Shown here one piece after another: positions 1 to 8,161 of a stretch of DNA of 64,000 nt. Each line of letters begins with the position of its first letter. Within the stretch, counting starts at the first letter, position 1. Made by a program: the position numbers and the translations under genes. The stretch spans positions 1-64,000 of the forward strand of contig NZ_QVIO01000004.1 in assembly GCF_003416895.1 (NCBI RefSeq). Direction: 5' to 3'. A model generated the notes under the pieces. The model saw only the letters and a program-made list of their open reading frames with translations, had not been told where the DNA came from and did no database searches. Source of the DNA: Duganella sp. BJB476 (lineage in GTDB: Bacteria; Pseudomonadota; Gammaproteobacteria; Burkholderiales; Burkholderiaceae_D).

Positions 1-102
1 TCTTTGAAGGGTCGTTCGAGACCAGGACGTTGATAGGTCAGGTGTGGAAGTGCAGTAATGCATTAAGCTAACTGATACTAATTGCCCGTACGGCTTGTCC
101 CT
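1..102 (+). rRNA. rrl: 23S ribosomal RNA, 3' end (partial)
   Basis: The first hundred bases match the conserved 3' terminus of bacterial 23S rRNA: a GTTGATAGG-GGTGTGGAAG stretch, then CAGTAATGC, GCTAACTGATACTAATTGCCCGT, and GGCTTGTCC. The 3' boundary near 102 is set by analogy with other betaproteobacterial 23S ends and may be off by a few bases. The rest of the gene lies to the left of the window. About 160 bases of spacer follow before 5S. No tRNA is visible in that spacer. Confidence 0.95.
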
Positions 103-262
103 ATAACCTTAGCAGGTTATGGTGAATAAGAAGTACGTTGGAACGTTCGTTGATACAACTTCATTACCTAAAATATTTACTACATAAACGATATAAATCG
201 TTTATAATACTTCCTCCAGATTCTTGGCGGCGCTGAAGTTAAGCGACGCTAGTACAAGTCAA

Positions 263-377
263 TGCCTGATGACCATAGCAAGTTGGTACCACCCCTTCCC
301 ATCCCGAACAGGACCGTGAAACAACTCTGCGCCGATGATAGTGCTGCAACCAGTGTGAAAGTAGGTTATCGTCAGGC
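263..377 (+). rRNA. rrf: 5S ribosomal RNA
   Basis: The sequence starts TGCCTGATGACCATAGCA, contains CCCATCCCGAACAGG and GATAGTG, and ends GTTATCGTCAGGC. The termini pair with each other (TGCCTGA with TCAGGC), as expected for 5S helix I. A length of about 115 nt is normal. It completes the rRNA operon begun to the left. A short open frame can be read across it but is an artefact. Confidence 0.97.
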
Positions 378-390
378 TAGTTATATAGAA

Positions 391-424
391 GAACCCCACC
401 GAGTGATCTTGGTGGGGTTTTTCG
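391..424 (+). terminator. rRNA operon intrinsic terminator
   Basis: AACCCCACC (392-400) pairs perfectly with GGTGGGGTT (411-419) around a ten-base loop and runs into a T-rich tail. It sits 14 bases after 5S, so it ends the rRNA transcript. Confidence 0.9.
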
Positions 425-507
425 CATTTCCGGGTACTATTTTTTGTGACAAAAGAGGCATATAAGATACAAGCTAGATTTTGATCTAGGGAAACGAAAG
501 GTGTACC

Positions 508-549
508 ATGTGTGCTTTCGTGCTTGCTTCATACCTCAATGAAAAATAA
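508..549 (+). CDS. possible 13-codon leader peptide overlapping the TPR gene start
   Basis: ATG at 508 opens a 13-codon frame (MCAFVLASYLNEK) ending with TAA at 547-549. A GAAAGG purine block lies 5-10 bases upstream of this ATG, whereas the ATG at 539 of the TPR gene has no purine-rich site before it. The leader stop overlaps the TPR start by 11 bases, a geometry that would allow translational coupling. This rests on spacing alone; the peptide has no recognised family. Confidence 0.3.
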   Translation: MCAFVLASYLNEK

Positions 550-1915
550 GACAGCTCCAACTATGCTGTACCGTGCCCTGGCGTCCGCCGGCATCGTGGT
601 AACCCTCTTCGCGCTCGCGCCGGCGCGTGCCGATGAGATGGCCGACGTCACCAAACTGGCCAAGGCCGGCAAGTTTGTCGAGGCACTGAACAAGACCAAC
701 GAATACCTGAACAAGCACCCATCCGATCCGCAAATGCGCTTCATGAAGGGCGTGCTGCTGACTGAGCAAAACAAGTCGGATGAGGCGATCGCGGTGTTCA
801 CCAAACTCACCGAAGATTACAAAGACCTGCCGGAACCGTATAACAACCTGGCCGTGCTGTACGCGGCCAACGGCCAGTACGACAAGGCACGCGTGTCGCT
901 GGAAAAAGCGATCCGTACCAATCCGAGCTATATGACGGCGTATGAAAACCTGGGCGACGTCTACGGCAAGATGGCCAGCCAGGCGTACGACAAGGCGCTG
1001 GCGCTCGGTTCGAACAATGCTCCGCCGGCCAAGTCCAAGCTGACGCTGTTGCGGAACTTCTCCAGCAGCACCGGCGCCAAGTTCGGTGCGCCAGAGATCG
1101 CCGTGCCAACGCCTGCCCCAGCGCCTCAGCAAGTGGCCCAGGTGGCTGCACCACGCGCCGCAGCGAATGCCGCGCCGCCGCTGATCTCGCAGATTCCTGC
1201 CGATACCGGCAAGTCGACTACCTTGCAACGCATACCGGCTTTGTCGGTGACGCCGCCCGCACCGACTCCGGCGCCAGCAGTCAAAGTGGCCGCAGCGCCA
1301 GCGCCAGCGCCTGTACCGGTGCCTGCGCCGGTTGCTGCCAAGCCGGTTGCGCCTGCACCTGTGCCGACGCCGGTTCCAGTCAAGCCAGCTGCACCTGCGC
1401 CTGCACCGGTGCTGGCCAAGGTTGAACCGCCGAAGCCGGCGCCTGCTCCAGTGCCAGCGCCAGTCAAACCCGCGCCGGTGGTGGTCGCCCAGGCCGAGCC
1501 GGTCAAGCCGGCCAAAGTGGAGCCACCAAAACCTGCCAAGCCTGAACCGGAAAAAGCCGCCAAGCCGGATACGTCCGAGCGCGACGCGGTGCTGGCCCAG
1601 GTCCACGGCTGGGCCAAGGCCTGGACCACGCAGAATGTCGATTCCTACCTCGGCTATTACAGCCAGGAGTTCGAACCGCCTAAAGGTTTGTCCCGCAAGG
1701 CCTGGGCCGATGAGCGCCGCGCCCGCATTGAAGGCAAGGGCCGCATCCACGTTGAAGTGGGCGGACCGGAAGTGGTTGTGAACGGCAATACGGCCAAAGT
1801 GACCTTCCGCCAGACCTACGAATCGGATCGCCTGACCGCCAGAAGCCGGAAGACGCTCGTGCTGGTCAAAAATGGTGGAAAATGGCAGATTAAGCAGGAA
1901 GCCTCGGGTAGCTGA
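539..1915 (+). CDS. exported TPR protein with proline/alanine linker and NTF2-like C-terminal domain
   Basis: The function is unknown; it is probably a periplasmic scaffold. From ATG 539 the protein begins MKNKTAPTMLYRALASAG and has a classical signal peptide with an A-R-A/D cleavage site. Tetratricopeptide repeats follow over about residues 35-150 (PYNNLAVLYAANGQYDKAR, TAYENLGDVYGKMA). Next comes a roughly 160-residue linker of Pro/Ala/Val/Lys repeats, typical of a cell-wall-spanning spacer. The last 110 residues look like an NTF2/SnoaL-type domain (WAKAWTTQNVDSYLGYYS, GKWQIKQE). A GTG at 512 is in frame but would put extra residues before the signal peptide. The stop overlaps the start of the L,D-transpeptidase (TGATG), so the two are coupled and probably work together at the envelope. 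Confidence 0.75.
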   Translation: MKNKTAPTMLYRALASAGIVVTLFALAPARADEMADVTKLAKAGKFVEALNKTNEYLNKHPSDPQMRFMKGVLLTEQNKSDEAIAVFTKLTEDYKDLPEPYNNLAVLYAANGQYDKARVSLEKAIRTNPSYMTAYENLGDVYGKMASQAYDKALALGSNNAPPAKSKLTLLRNFSSSTGAKFGAPEIAVPTPAPAPQQVAQVAAPRAAANAAPPLISQIPADTGKSTTLQRIPALSVTPPAPTPAPAVKVAAAPAPAPVPVPAPVAAKPVAPAPVPTPVPVKPAAPAPAPVLAKVEPPKPAPAPVPAPVKPAPVVVAQAEPVKPAKVEPPKPAKPEPEKAAKPDTSERDAVLAQVHGWAKAWTTQNVDSYLGYYSQEFEPPKGLSRKAWADERRARIEGKGRIHVEVGGPEVVVNGNTAKVTFRQTYESDRLTARSRKTLVLVKNGGKWQIKQEASGS

Positions 1916-3144
1916 TGTCACACTTTAGATTTTCGCAACACTGGCGCGCCAGTGGGTTGCTTTGCGTCCTCCTCCTCAGCGTGGTGGGAGGGACGGTCAG
2001 TTACGCCGCAAAAAAGCCGGCGCGGGCGCCGGTCGTCCGTAAAGCCAATCCGGAAGAGCTGCTGTCCGATATCTACAAAGAACTGTCCCAGCACAATCTG
2101 CGTGTCGCCCAGCAGAAGGCCGATGCGCTGGTGGTCGCCTATCCCAATTTCCGCCTGGGTCACCTGGTCCGCGGCGACATCCTGCTGATGCACACCCGCG
2201 AAGTGAGCGTGCTGGGTGCGGCCGTGCCGGTGGGAGAAGCATCCAAGCTGGCCGACCTGCGGCGCGAAGCGGCCGTGCGCATGCAGGCTGAGCCTGGCAG
2301 GCCGTCGGCGGCGCTGCTGCCGCGCGCGCTGATGCAGATGCGCAAGGACCAGAAGCATGCGCTGATCGTCGACGCCAAGCATTCGCGCCTCTACCTGTAC
2401 GAGAACCGCAACGACCAGATCCGCCTGCTGTCCGACTTCTACGTCAGCCAGGGCAAGCTGGGCATCAACAAGCTGAAGGAAGGCGATATGCGCACGCCGG
2501 TCGGTGTGTACTACATCATCGGCCACTTGCCGGGCGTGAAGCTGCCTGACATGTACGGCAAGGGCGCGTTGCCGCTCGATTATCCGAACGACTGGGACAA
2601 GGCGCAGGGCCGCAGCGGCTCCGGCATCTGGGTGCACGGCACACCGCCGGAAACCTTCAGCCGTCCGCCGCTGTCGACCGATGGCTGCGTGGTGGTCAGC
2701 AACGACGACCTGAACACGCTGACCCGCACGGTAGAAATCGGCAAGACGCCGATCCTGATCGGTGACCAGGTCGAGTTCGTCAGCAAGGAACAAATGGAGC
2801 GCGATCTGCGGGTGGCCAGCGCGTTGGTGGAAGCCTGGCGTCGCGATGTCGAGAACCGCGACGACGCCGGTTTGCGCGCGCTGTATTCGCCGCGCTTCAA
2901 GTCGGCGGCCGACGAGGATGTGAATGCCTGGCTGGACAAGAACCGCTTCCTGCCCGGCGCCAAGAAGATCAGCGTGACCGTGAGCGAGCCGAGCTACTTC
3001 CGCCAGCCTAGCCAGGAAGAAGTCATCGTCAGCAATTTCACGCAGCAGATCGTGGTCGGCAAATACCGTCACGCGGTGCGCAAGAAACAGTACTGGGCCA
3101 AGGAAGGCAAAAGCTGGAAGATCGTCGCCGAATCGAACGTCTAA
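1915..3144 (+). CDS. L,D-transpeptidase (YkuD family) with NTF2-like C-terminal domain
   Basis: YkuD enzymes make 3-3 peptidoglycan cross-links or attach proteins to peptidoglycan in the periplasm, using a catalytic cysteine. An N-terminal hydrophobic segment (about residues 12-31) is a signal peptide. The YkuD domain spans about 148-288, with HGTPP at His241 and STDGCVV containing Cys258. The residue after GCV is Val where the family usually has Arg. The C-terminal 110 residues resemble the NTF2-like end of the upstream TPR protein (VEAWRRDVENRDDAGLRALYS, KSWKIVAES). The ATG shares its A with the upstream TGA. YkuD proteins fused to such a domain are common in betaproteobacteria; the exact substrate is not known. 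Confidence 0.85.
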   Translation: MSHFRFSQHWRASGLLCVLLLSVVGGTVSYAAKKPARAPVVRKANPEELLSDIYKELSQHNLRVAQQKADALVVAYPNFRLGHLVRGDILLMHTREVSVLGAAVPVGEASKLADLRREAAVRMQAEPGRPSAALLPRALMQMRKDQKHALIVDAKHSRLYLYENRNDQIRLLSDFYVSQGKLGINKLKEGDMRTPVGVYYIIGHLPGVKLPDMYGKGALPLDYPNDWDKAQGRSGSGIWVHGTPPETFSRPPLSTDGCVVVSNDDLNTLTRTVEIGKTPILIGDQVEFVSKEQMERDLRVASALVEAWRRDVENRDDAGLRALYSPRFKSAADEDVNAWLDKNRFLPGAKKISVTVSEPSYFRQPSQEEVIVSNFTQQIVVGKYRHAVRKKQYWAKEGKSWKIVAESNV

Positions 3145-3168
3145 AAGAAAAGGCCCCGAGGGGCCTTG
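3141..3168 (-). terminator. intrinsic terminator of the pagL-like gene, possibly bidirectional
   Basis: AAGGCCCC and GGGGCCTT form a perfect stem with a GAG loop (3150-3167). Read on the minus strand the stem is followed by TTTTCTTTT, a good U-tract, so it mainly ends the leftward transcript. It also lies 5 bases after the transpeptidase stop and may stop rightward transcription. Confidence 0.75.
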
Positions 3169-3177
3169 GACTATCGG

Positions 3178-3723
3178 TCAGAAGTGGTATGCCGCTTTGA
3201 CTTCGACGTAGTTGACGCCGGTGTTGGGCTTCTTGTAGCCGCCGTTCGAGAAGTGCTGGATCTTGCCGCCGATTTCCCAGTTGTTGTCGAACACGTAGCC
3301 GATGCCGATGTGGTCGCCGAACTGGAAGTGCGTCGATAAACGGTATGTATCGTTATCGTACAGCTTGGACAAGCGGTGCACGCCGATGCCGCCTTCGTAG
3401 TAGATGCCCTTCTTGTTGTCGTTCTCGAAGCGGAACACCGGCGTGAAGCCTACATCCCACAGGTGGGCGGTGTTGCCCGAAATATTCTGGTACTGGCTTT
3501 CTTTCCACAGACCGGCGCTGGCTTCCCAGTAGCCGCTCAGGTGCGTGCCGTTCGATTGGAACCAGCGCGCGCTCCAATCCTTGGCGGCGCTGAAGCGCAC
3601 CATTTGTACCTTGGCGGCGTTGCCATAATCGATGGCCACGGAATCGATCAGTTTGTCATCGGCAAATGCGCCCTGTGCGGCGATCAGTGCTACTGCTGCT
3701 GCAATCATTTGTTTCGCGAACAT
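3178..3723 (-). CDS. pagL: acyloxyacyl hydrolase, PagL-like lipid A deacylase
   Basis: PagL is an outer-membrane beta-barrel that removes the 3-O-linked acyl chain of lipid A. This 181-residue protein has a signal peptide (cleavage near AFA/DD at 21-22), alternating strand-like segments and a C-terminal aromatic (AYHF), as expected for a small barrel. The family motif is present as HFSN (His157, Ser159, Asn160) followed by KKPNTG. In Pseudomonas aeruginosa PagL the triad is His126, Ser128 and Glu140. Counting 12 residues from Ser159 lands on Asn171, and the nearest acid is Glu174, so the third triad member may differ. AAGGA 5-8 bases upstream of the ATG supports the start. It is a single-gene unit. 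Confidence 0.8.
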   Translation of the reverse strand: MFAKQMIAAAVALIAAQGAFADDKLIDSVAIDYGNAAKVQMVRFSAAKDWSARWFQSNGTHLSGYWEASAGLWKESQYQNISGNTAHLWDVGFTPVFRFENDNKKGIYYEGGIGVHRLSKLYDNDTYRLSTHFQFGDHIGIGYVFDNNWEIGGKIQHFSNGGYKKPNTGVNYVEVKAAYHF

Positions 3724-3838
3724 AGTATCCTTGCAATGTAAATGCCATATCTCATATTTATACGGCTGGCTTGATTGTACCGGGGTTCGTGGAATAATTC
3801 CGGCCGGGCTGTTATTTTGATCATCTCAGGAGTTGGAA

Positions 3839-4735
3839 TTGTCTACGCGAATTGCCCTTCTCGGTATTGGCTTGATGGGAGACCCGATGGTGCGGCGCCT
3901 GCTGGCGGCCGGCCATGCGGTGACGGTCTGGAACCGCACCTTTGCCAAGGCCGCTGCGCTGGCCGATGCCGGCGCGCATGCGGTGGCGGCGCTGGCCGAT
4001 GCGGTGCGCGATGCGGACATCGTCATCTCCATGCTGGAGGCCGGTCCCATCGTCGGCGCCGTGATGCAGGAAGCCTTGCCGGCGCTGGCGCCGCGCGCCT
4101 TGTGGGTGGACATGAGCTCGACCCGCCAATCGGAAGCGCAGGAGTTCCACGCGCTGCTGGCTGAGCAAGGCCGGCGCTTTGTCGACGCGCCGGTGTCCGG
4201 CGGCGTGGGCGGTGCGGCGGCCGGTACGCTGGCCATCATGGCGGGCGGCAGCGCGCAAGATTTCGCCGAGCTGGAGCCGGTGCTGGCGGCCATGGGCCGA
4301 CCTACCTTGGTGGGCCCGGCCGGCAGCGGCCAGGTGGCCAAGCTGTGCAACCAGCTGATCGTCGGCGCCACCATCAACATCGTGGCCGAGGCCATGCTGC
4401 TGGCGCAGGCGGCCGGCGCCGATCCGGCGGCGATGCGGGCGGCGATACGCGGCGGTTTCGCCGAGAGCAAAATCCTCGACGTGCACGGCCAGCGCATGCT
4501 GGATAGGAATTTTGTCGCCGGCGGCCAGGTGAAGACGCAGCTGAAAGACCAGCGCAACATCCTGGCGGCGGCGGAAGCGGCGGGCATCACCCTGCCGGTG
4601 ACGCAGCTGGTGACCGAGCGCTATCAAACGCTGGTGGAGACGGTTCCGCAGGCCGATCATTCGGCGGCCCTGCTGGGACTGGAAGCCCTGAATCCCGGAC
4701 AACGCGTCGGCACTGCCCCGGACAAGCTGGCTTAA
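3839..4735 (+). CDS. NAD(P)-dependent beta-hydroxyacid dehydrogenase (3-hydroxyisobutyrate dehydrogenase / tartronate semialdehyde reductase family)
   Basis: The family reduces or oxidises short beta-hydroxyacids in the cytoplasm. The Rossmann motif GIGLMG lies at the N-terminus. The substrate-binding signature reads DAPVSGGVGGAAAGTLAIMAGG, and the catalytic lysine is in GQVAKLCNQ. A length of 298 residues is typical. I chose the TTG at 3839: AGGAG at 3828-3832 lies six bases upstream and gives MSTRIALLGIG. Another TTG at 3833 directly abuts the Shine-Dalgarno sequence and is unlikely. The gene converges on the M20 amidohydrolase with a four-base overlap of the ends. The precise substrate cannot be read from sequence. 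Confidence 0.85.
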   Translation: MSTRIALLGIGLMGDPMVRRLLAAGHAVTVWNRTFAKAAALADAGAHAVAALADAVRDADIVISMLEAGPIVGAVMQEALPALAPRALWVDMSSTRQSEAQEFHALLAEQGRRFVDAPVSGGVGGAAAGTLAIMAGGSAQDFAELEPVLAAMGRPTLVGPAGSGQVAKLCNQLIVGATINIVAEAMLLAQAAGADPAAMRAAIRGGFAESKILDVHGQRMLDRNFVAGGQVKTQLKDQRNILAAAEAAGITLPVTQLVTERYQTLVETVPQADHSAALLGLEALNPGQRVGTAPDKLA

Positions 4736-5925
4736 GCGAGCGGCAGGCTCTTCTCGGCCAGGCGCACCCAGAAGCTGGCGCCGATCGGCAGCAGGTTGTC
4801 GTTGAAGTCGTAGCTGCCGTTGTGCAGTACGCACGGGCCGAGGCCGTGGCCGCCGTCGCGGTGGTCGCCTTCGCCGTTGCCGATGAAGACGTAGCAGCCC
4901 GGCTTGGCTTGCAGGAAGAACGCGAAGTCTTCCGCGCCCATGGTCGGCTCGACCTGGTCGTCGACCTTGTCCGCGCCCACCACCGACTTCATCACCTCCA
5001 CCGCGAACTTCGTCTCGGCCGGATGGTTGACCAGCGGCGGATAGTTGCGGCGGAACTTGAAGTCCACCTCGGCGCCGAACGCGGCCGCCGTGTGCTGGGC
5101 GATCTCGCCCATGCGCTGCTCGATCATGTCCAGCACCGGCTGGGTGAAGGTGCGCACCGTGCCGACCAGCTCCGCTTCATCGGGGATCACATTGGTGGCG
5201 CTGCCGGCGTGGATCTGCGTGATCGACAGCACCGCCGTGTCCAGCGGGCTCTTCTGGCGGCTGATGATGGTCTGCCAGCTCTGCGCGATCTGCACCGCCA
5301 CCATCACCGGATCGATGCCCTTGTGCGGCTGGGCCGCATGCGCGCCCTTGCCTTTGACGGTGACGTAGAACTCATTACTGGAGGCCATCATCGGTCCCTC
5401 GACCACGCTCATCGTGCCGACCGGCGCGCCCGGCCAGTTGTGCATGCCGTAGATCGCGTCCATCGGGCATTGATCGAACAGGCCGTCCTCGATCATGCGG
5501 CGCGCGCCGGCGCCGCCTTCCTCGGCCGGCTGGAAAATGAGGTAAACCGTTCCATCGAAATTGCGGTGCTCGGCCAGGTGCTTGGCCGCGCCCAGCAGCA
5601 TGGCGGTGTGGCCGTCGTGGCCGCAGGCGTGCATCTTGCCGGGGTGGCGCGAGGCGTGGGCGAAGGTGTTCACTTCCTGCATCGGCAGCGCGTCCATGTC
5701 GGCGCGCAGGCCGATGGCGCGCTTGGAGCTGCCGTGCTTGATGATGCCTACCACGCCGGTCAGGCCCAGGCCGCGTATCACGGGGATGCCCCATTCGCTC
5801 AGCTTGTCTGCGACGACGTCGGAGGTGCGTTTTTCTTCGTAGCACAGCTCGGGATGGGCGTGCAGGTCACGCCGGATTTGCTGTATTTCAGATTGAAATG
5901 CAATGATGGGGTCAACTAGTTTCAT
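4732..5925 (-). CDS. M20 family amidohydrolase (hippurate hydrolase / N-acyl amino acid amidohydrolase type)
   Basis: It hydrolyses N-acyl or amide bonds of amino-acid derivatives with a two-metal centre. Visible motifs are HPELCYEE, GLRADMDALPM, MHACGHDGHTAMLLGAA (metal-binding Cys/His), QPAEEGGAGA (catalytic glutamates), YGMHNWPG and GAEDFAFFL. The 397-residue length fits the family. The frame stays open 42 codons further upstream, but ATG 5925 has GGAG seven bases before it and begins at the conserved MKLVDPIIAFQSEIQQIRRDLH. It is divergent from the molybdopterin oxidoreductase across 148 bp. There is no signal peptide. Confidence 0.88.
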   Translation of the reverse strand: MKLVDPIIAFQSEIQQIRRDLHAHPELCYEEKRTSDVVADKLSEWGIPVIRGLGLTGVVGIIKHGSSKRAIGLRADMDALPMQEVNTFAHASRHPGKMHACGHDGHTAMLLGAAKHLAEHRNFDGTVYLIFQPAEEGGAGARRMIEDGLFDQCPMDAIYGMHNWPGAPVGTMSVVEGPMMASSNEFYVTVKGKGAHAAQPHKGIDPVMVAVQIAQSWQTIISRQKSPLDTAVLSITQIHAGSATNVIPDEAELVGTVRTFTQPVLDMIEQRMGEIAQHTAAAFGAEVDFKFRRNYPPLVNHPAETKFAVEVMKSVVGADKVDDQVEPTMGAEDFAFFLQAKPGCYVFIGNGEGDHRDGGHGLGPCVLHNGSYDFNDNLLPIGASFWVRLAEKSLPLA

Positions 5926-6073
5926 CTGCTTCTCCAAGATCGGGTTCGCTTGCCTTTTGGGCATCGAGAACAGCCATTGTAGCCCTTGTCGTGCAAACAA
6001 ATCCAGAGTGGGGAGTATCGTCGCCGTATCGATTACCATACTGCTTTGCATCCACGTTTTTTAGGCGTTTGAC

Positions 6074-8152
6074 ATGACAACCACACAAGTCCGCGCGACC
6101 TGCCCGCACGACTGCCCCGACACCTGCGCGCTGCTGGTGACGGTGGAGGACGGCGTGGCCACCGCCGTCAAGGGCGACCCCGACCATCCGACCACGGCCG
6201 GCGTGCTGTGCACCAAGGTGGCGCGCTACACCGAGCGCACCTACCATGAGGACCGCCTGCTGCATCCGCTGCGCCGCGTCGGCAAAAAGGGCGAGGGCAA
6301 GTTCGAGCGCATCAGCTGGGACGAGGCGCTGGACACCATCGCGGCCAGGCTCAAGCCGATCGCCGGGCGCGCGCCGGAGGCGATCCTGCCGTACAGCTAC
6401 TGCGGCACGATGGGGCTGGTGCAGGGCGAGTCGATGTCTTCAAGGTTCTTCAACCGGATCGGCGCCTCGCTGCTGGACCGCACCATCTGCGCCACGGCCG
6501 GCTTTACCGGCTACAAGTACACCATCGGCGGCTCGATCGGCATCGACATGGAGCAGTTCCAGAACGCCAAGCTGATCCTGATCTGGGGCGGCAATCCGAT
6601 CGCCTCCAACCTGCACTTCTGGACCCGCGCGCAGGAAGCCAAGCGCAACGGCGCCAAGCTGATCGCCATCGATCCCTACCGCTCGCTGACGGCGGAGAAG
6701 TGCCACCAGCACATCGCGCTGCTGCCCGGCACCGACGCCGCGCTGGCGCTGGGCCTGATGCATGTGCTGATCGCCGAGGACCTGCTCGACCATGACTACA
6801 TCGCGCAGCACACGCTGGGCTACGAGCAACTGAAACAACGCGCGGCCGAATGGACGCCGGAACGCACCGCCGACACCTGCGGCATCAGCGTGGCCGAAGT
6901 GGTCGAGCTGGCGCGGCTGTACGGCGGCATGGCGCGCGCTGGCGAGCCGGTGGCGATCCGCACCAACTACGGCGTGCAGCGCGTGCGTGGCGGCGGGATG
7001 TCGGTGCGTAACATGGCTTGCCTGCCGGCGCTGGTGGGCGCATGGCGCCATCCGGCCGGCGGCATCCAGTTGTCGTCCGGCGGTTCGTTCCCGACCAACA
7101 AGGCCGCGCTGCAACGCCCGGACTTGCTGAAGCAGCAGCCGCGCACCATCAACATGACCACCATCGGCGACGACCTGCTGCGCGCGACGTCGCCGGAGTT
7201 CGGGCCGGAAGTGGAGGCGGTGATCGTCTACAACGCCAACCCGCTGGCGATCGCGCCGGATTCGGCCAAGGTCATGGCCGGCTTCGCGCGCGAGGATTTG
7301 TTCACCGTGGTGCTGGAACACTTCCAGACCGACACCGTGGACTACGCCGACATCGTGCTGCCGGCCACCACGCAGCTGGAGCACATCGACGCGCACACTT
7401 CCTACGGCCACCTGTACATGATGGCCAACAACGCCGCCATCGCGCCGATGGGCGAGGCCAAGGCCAACACCGAAATCTTCCGGCTGCTGGCGGCGCGCAT
7501 GGGCTTCGACGATCCGTGCTTCCAGGACAGCGACGACCAGCTGGCGGCCATGGCCTTCGACGCGCAGGACGTCCGTGCCGTCAACTTCGATTGGGAATCG
7601 CTGAAGCAAAAAGGCTGGCAGAAACTCAACGTGCCCGACGCGCCATTCGCGCACGGCGGCTTCCCCACGCCGTCCGGCAAGTGCGAGTTTTATTCCGCCG
7701 CGATGGCGGCCGACGGACTCGATCCGCTGCCGACGTATCTGCCGCCGTATGAATCGGTGGCCAGCAATCCGGAACTGGCTAAACGATATCCGCTGGCGAT
7801 GATTTCTCCGCCGGCGCGCAACTTCCTCAACTCCACTTTCGTCAACGTCAAAAGCCTGCGTTCGGCGGAGGGCGAGCCGCACCTGGACATCCATCCTGCC
7901 GACAGCGCGGCGCGCGGCATCGCCGACGGCGACATGGTGCGCATCTTCAATGACCGCGGCACCTTCATCGCCAAGGCGCGCGTCACGGACAAGGCGCGTG
8001 CGGGCCTCGTTGTAGGCTTGTCAGTGTGGTGGAAAAAGCTAGGCAGGGATGGTAAAAACGCCAATGAGGTTACCAGCCAACAGTTGACTGATATGGGCCG
8101 CGCACCAACTTTTTACGATACACTGGTACAAGTCGAAAGAGTCGCTGCTTGA
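6074..8152 (+). CDS. molybdopterin-dependent oxidoreductase with N-terminal [4Fe-4S] site
   Basis: This belongs to the DMSO-reductase superfamily, which carries a bis-molybdopterin guanine dinucleotide cofactor. Cys10, Cys14, Cys18 and Cys46 (CPHDCPDTC...C) make an N-terminal [4Fe-4S] ligand set. The body has the usual molybdopterin domains (WGGNPIASNLHFW, ATSPEFGPEVEAVIVYNANP, DIVLPATTQLEHID) and a C-terminal dinucleotide-binding domain (HPADSAARGIADGDMVRIFND). The length is 692 residues. No Tat signal is present, so it should be cytoplasmic. No electron-transfer subunit is adjacent, and the substrate is unknown. The downstream lipoprotein gene starts nine bases after the stop. Confidence 0.85.
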   Translation: MTTTQVRATCPHDCPDTCALLVTVEDGVATAVKGDPDHPTTAGVLCTKVARYTERTYHEDRLLHPLRRVGKKGEGKFERISWDEALDTIAARLKPIAGRAPEAILPYSYCGTMGLVQGESMSSRFFNRIGASLLDRTICATAGFTGYKYTIGGSIGIDMEQFQNAKLILIWGGNPIASNLHFWTRAQEAKRNGAKLIAIDPYRSLTAEKCHQHIALLPGTDAALALGLMHVLIAEDLLDHDYIAQHTLGYEQLKQRAAEWTPERTADTCGISVAEVVELARLYGGMARAGEPVAIRTNYGVQRVRGGGMSVRNMACLPALVGAWRHPAGGIQLSSGGSFPTNKAALQRPDLLKQQPRTINMTTIGDDLLRATSPEFGPEVEAVIVYNANPLAIAPDSAKVMAGFAREDLFTVVLEHFQTDTVDYADIVLPATTQLEHIDAHTSYGHLYMMANNAAIAPMGEAKANTEIFRLLAARMGFDDPCFQDSDDQLAAMAFDAQDVRAVNFDWESLKQKGWQKLNVPDAPFAHGGFPTPSGKCEFYSAAMAADGLDPLPTYLPPYESVASNPELAKRYPLAMISPPARNFLNSTFVNVKSLRSAEGEPHLDIHPADSAARGIADGDMVRIFNDRGTFIAKARVTDKARAGLVVGLSVWWKKLGRDGKNANEVTSQQLTDMGRAPTFYDTLVQVERVAA

Positions 8153-8161
8153 AGGTAATGT

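Noticed and set aside
262..465. 67-codon open frame over the 5S gene
   Set aside because: It lies entirely across 5S rRNA and its terminator; the RNA match is unambiguous.
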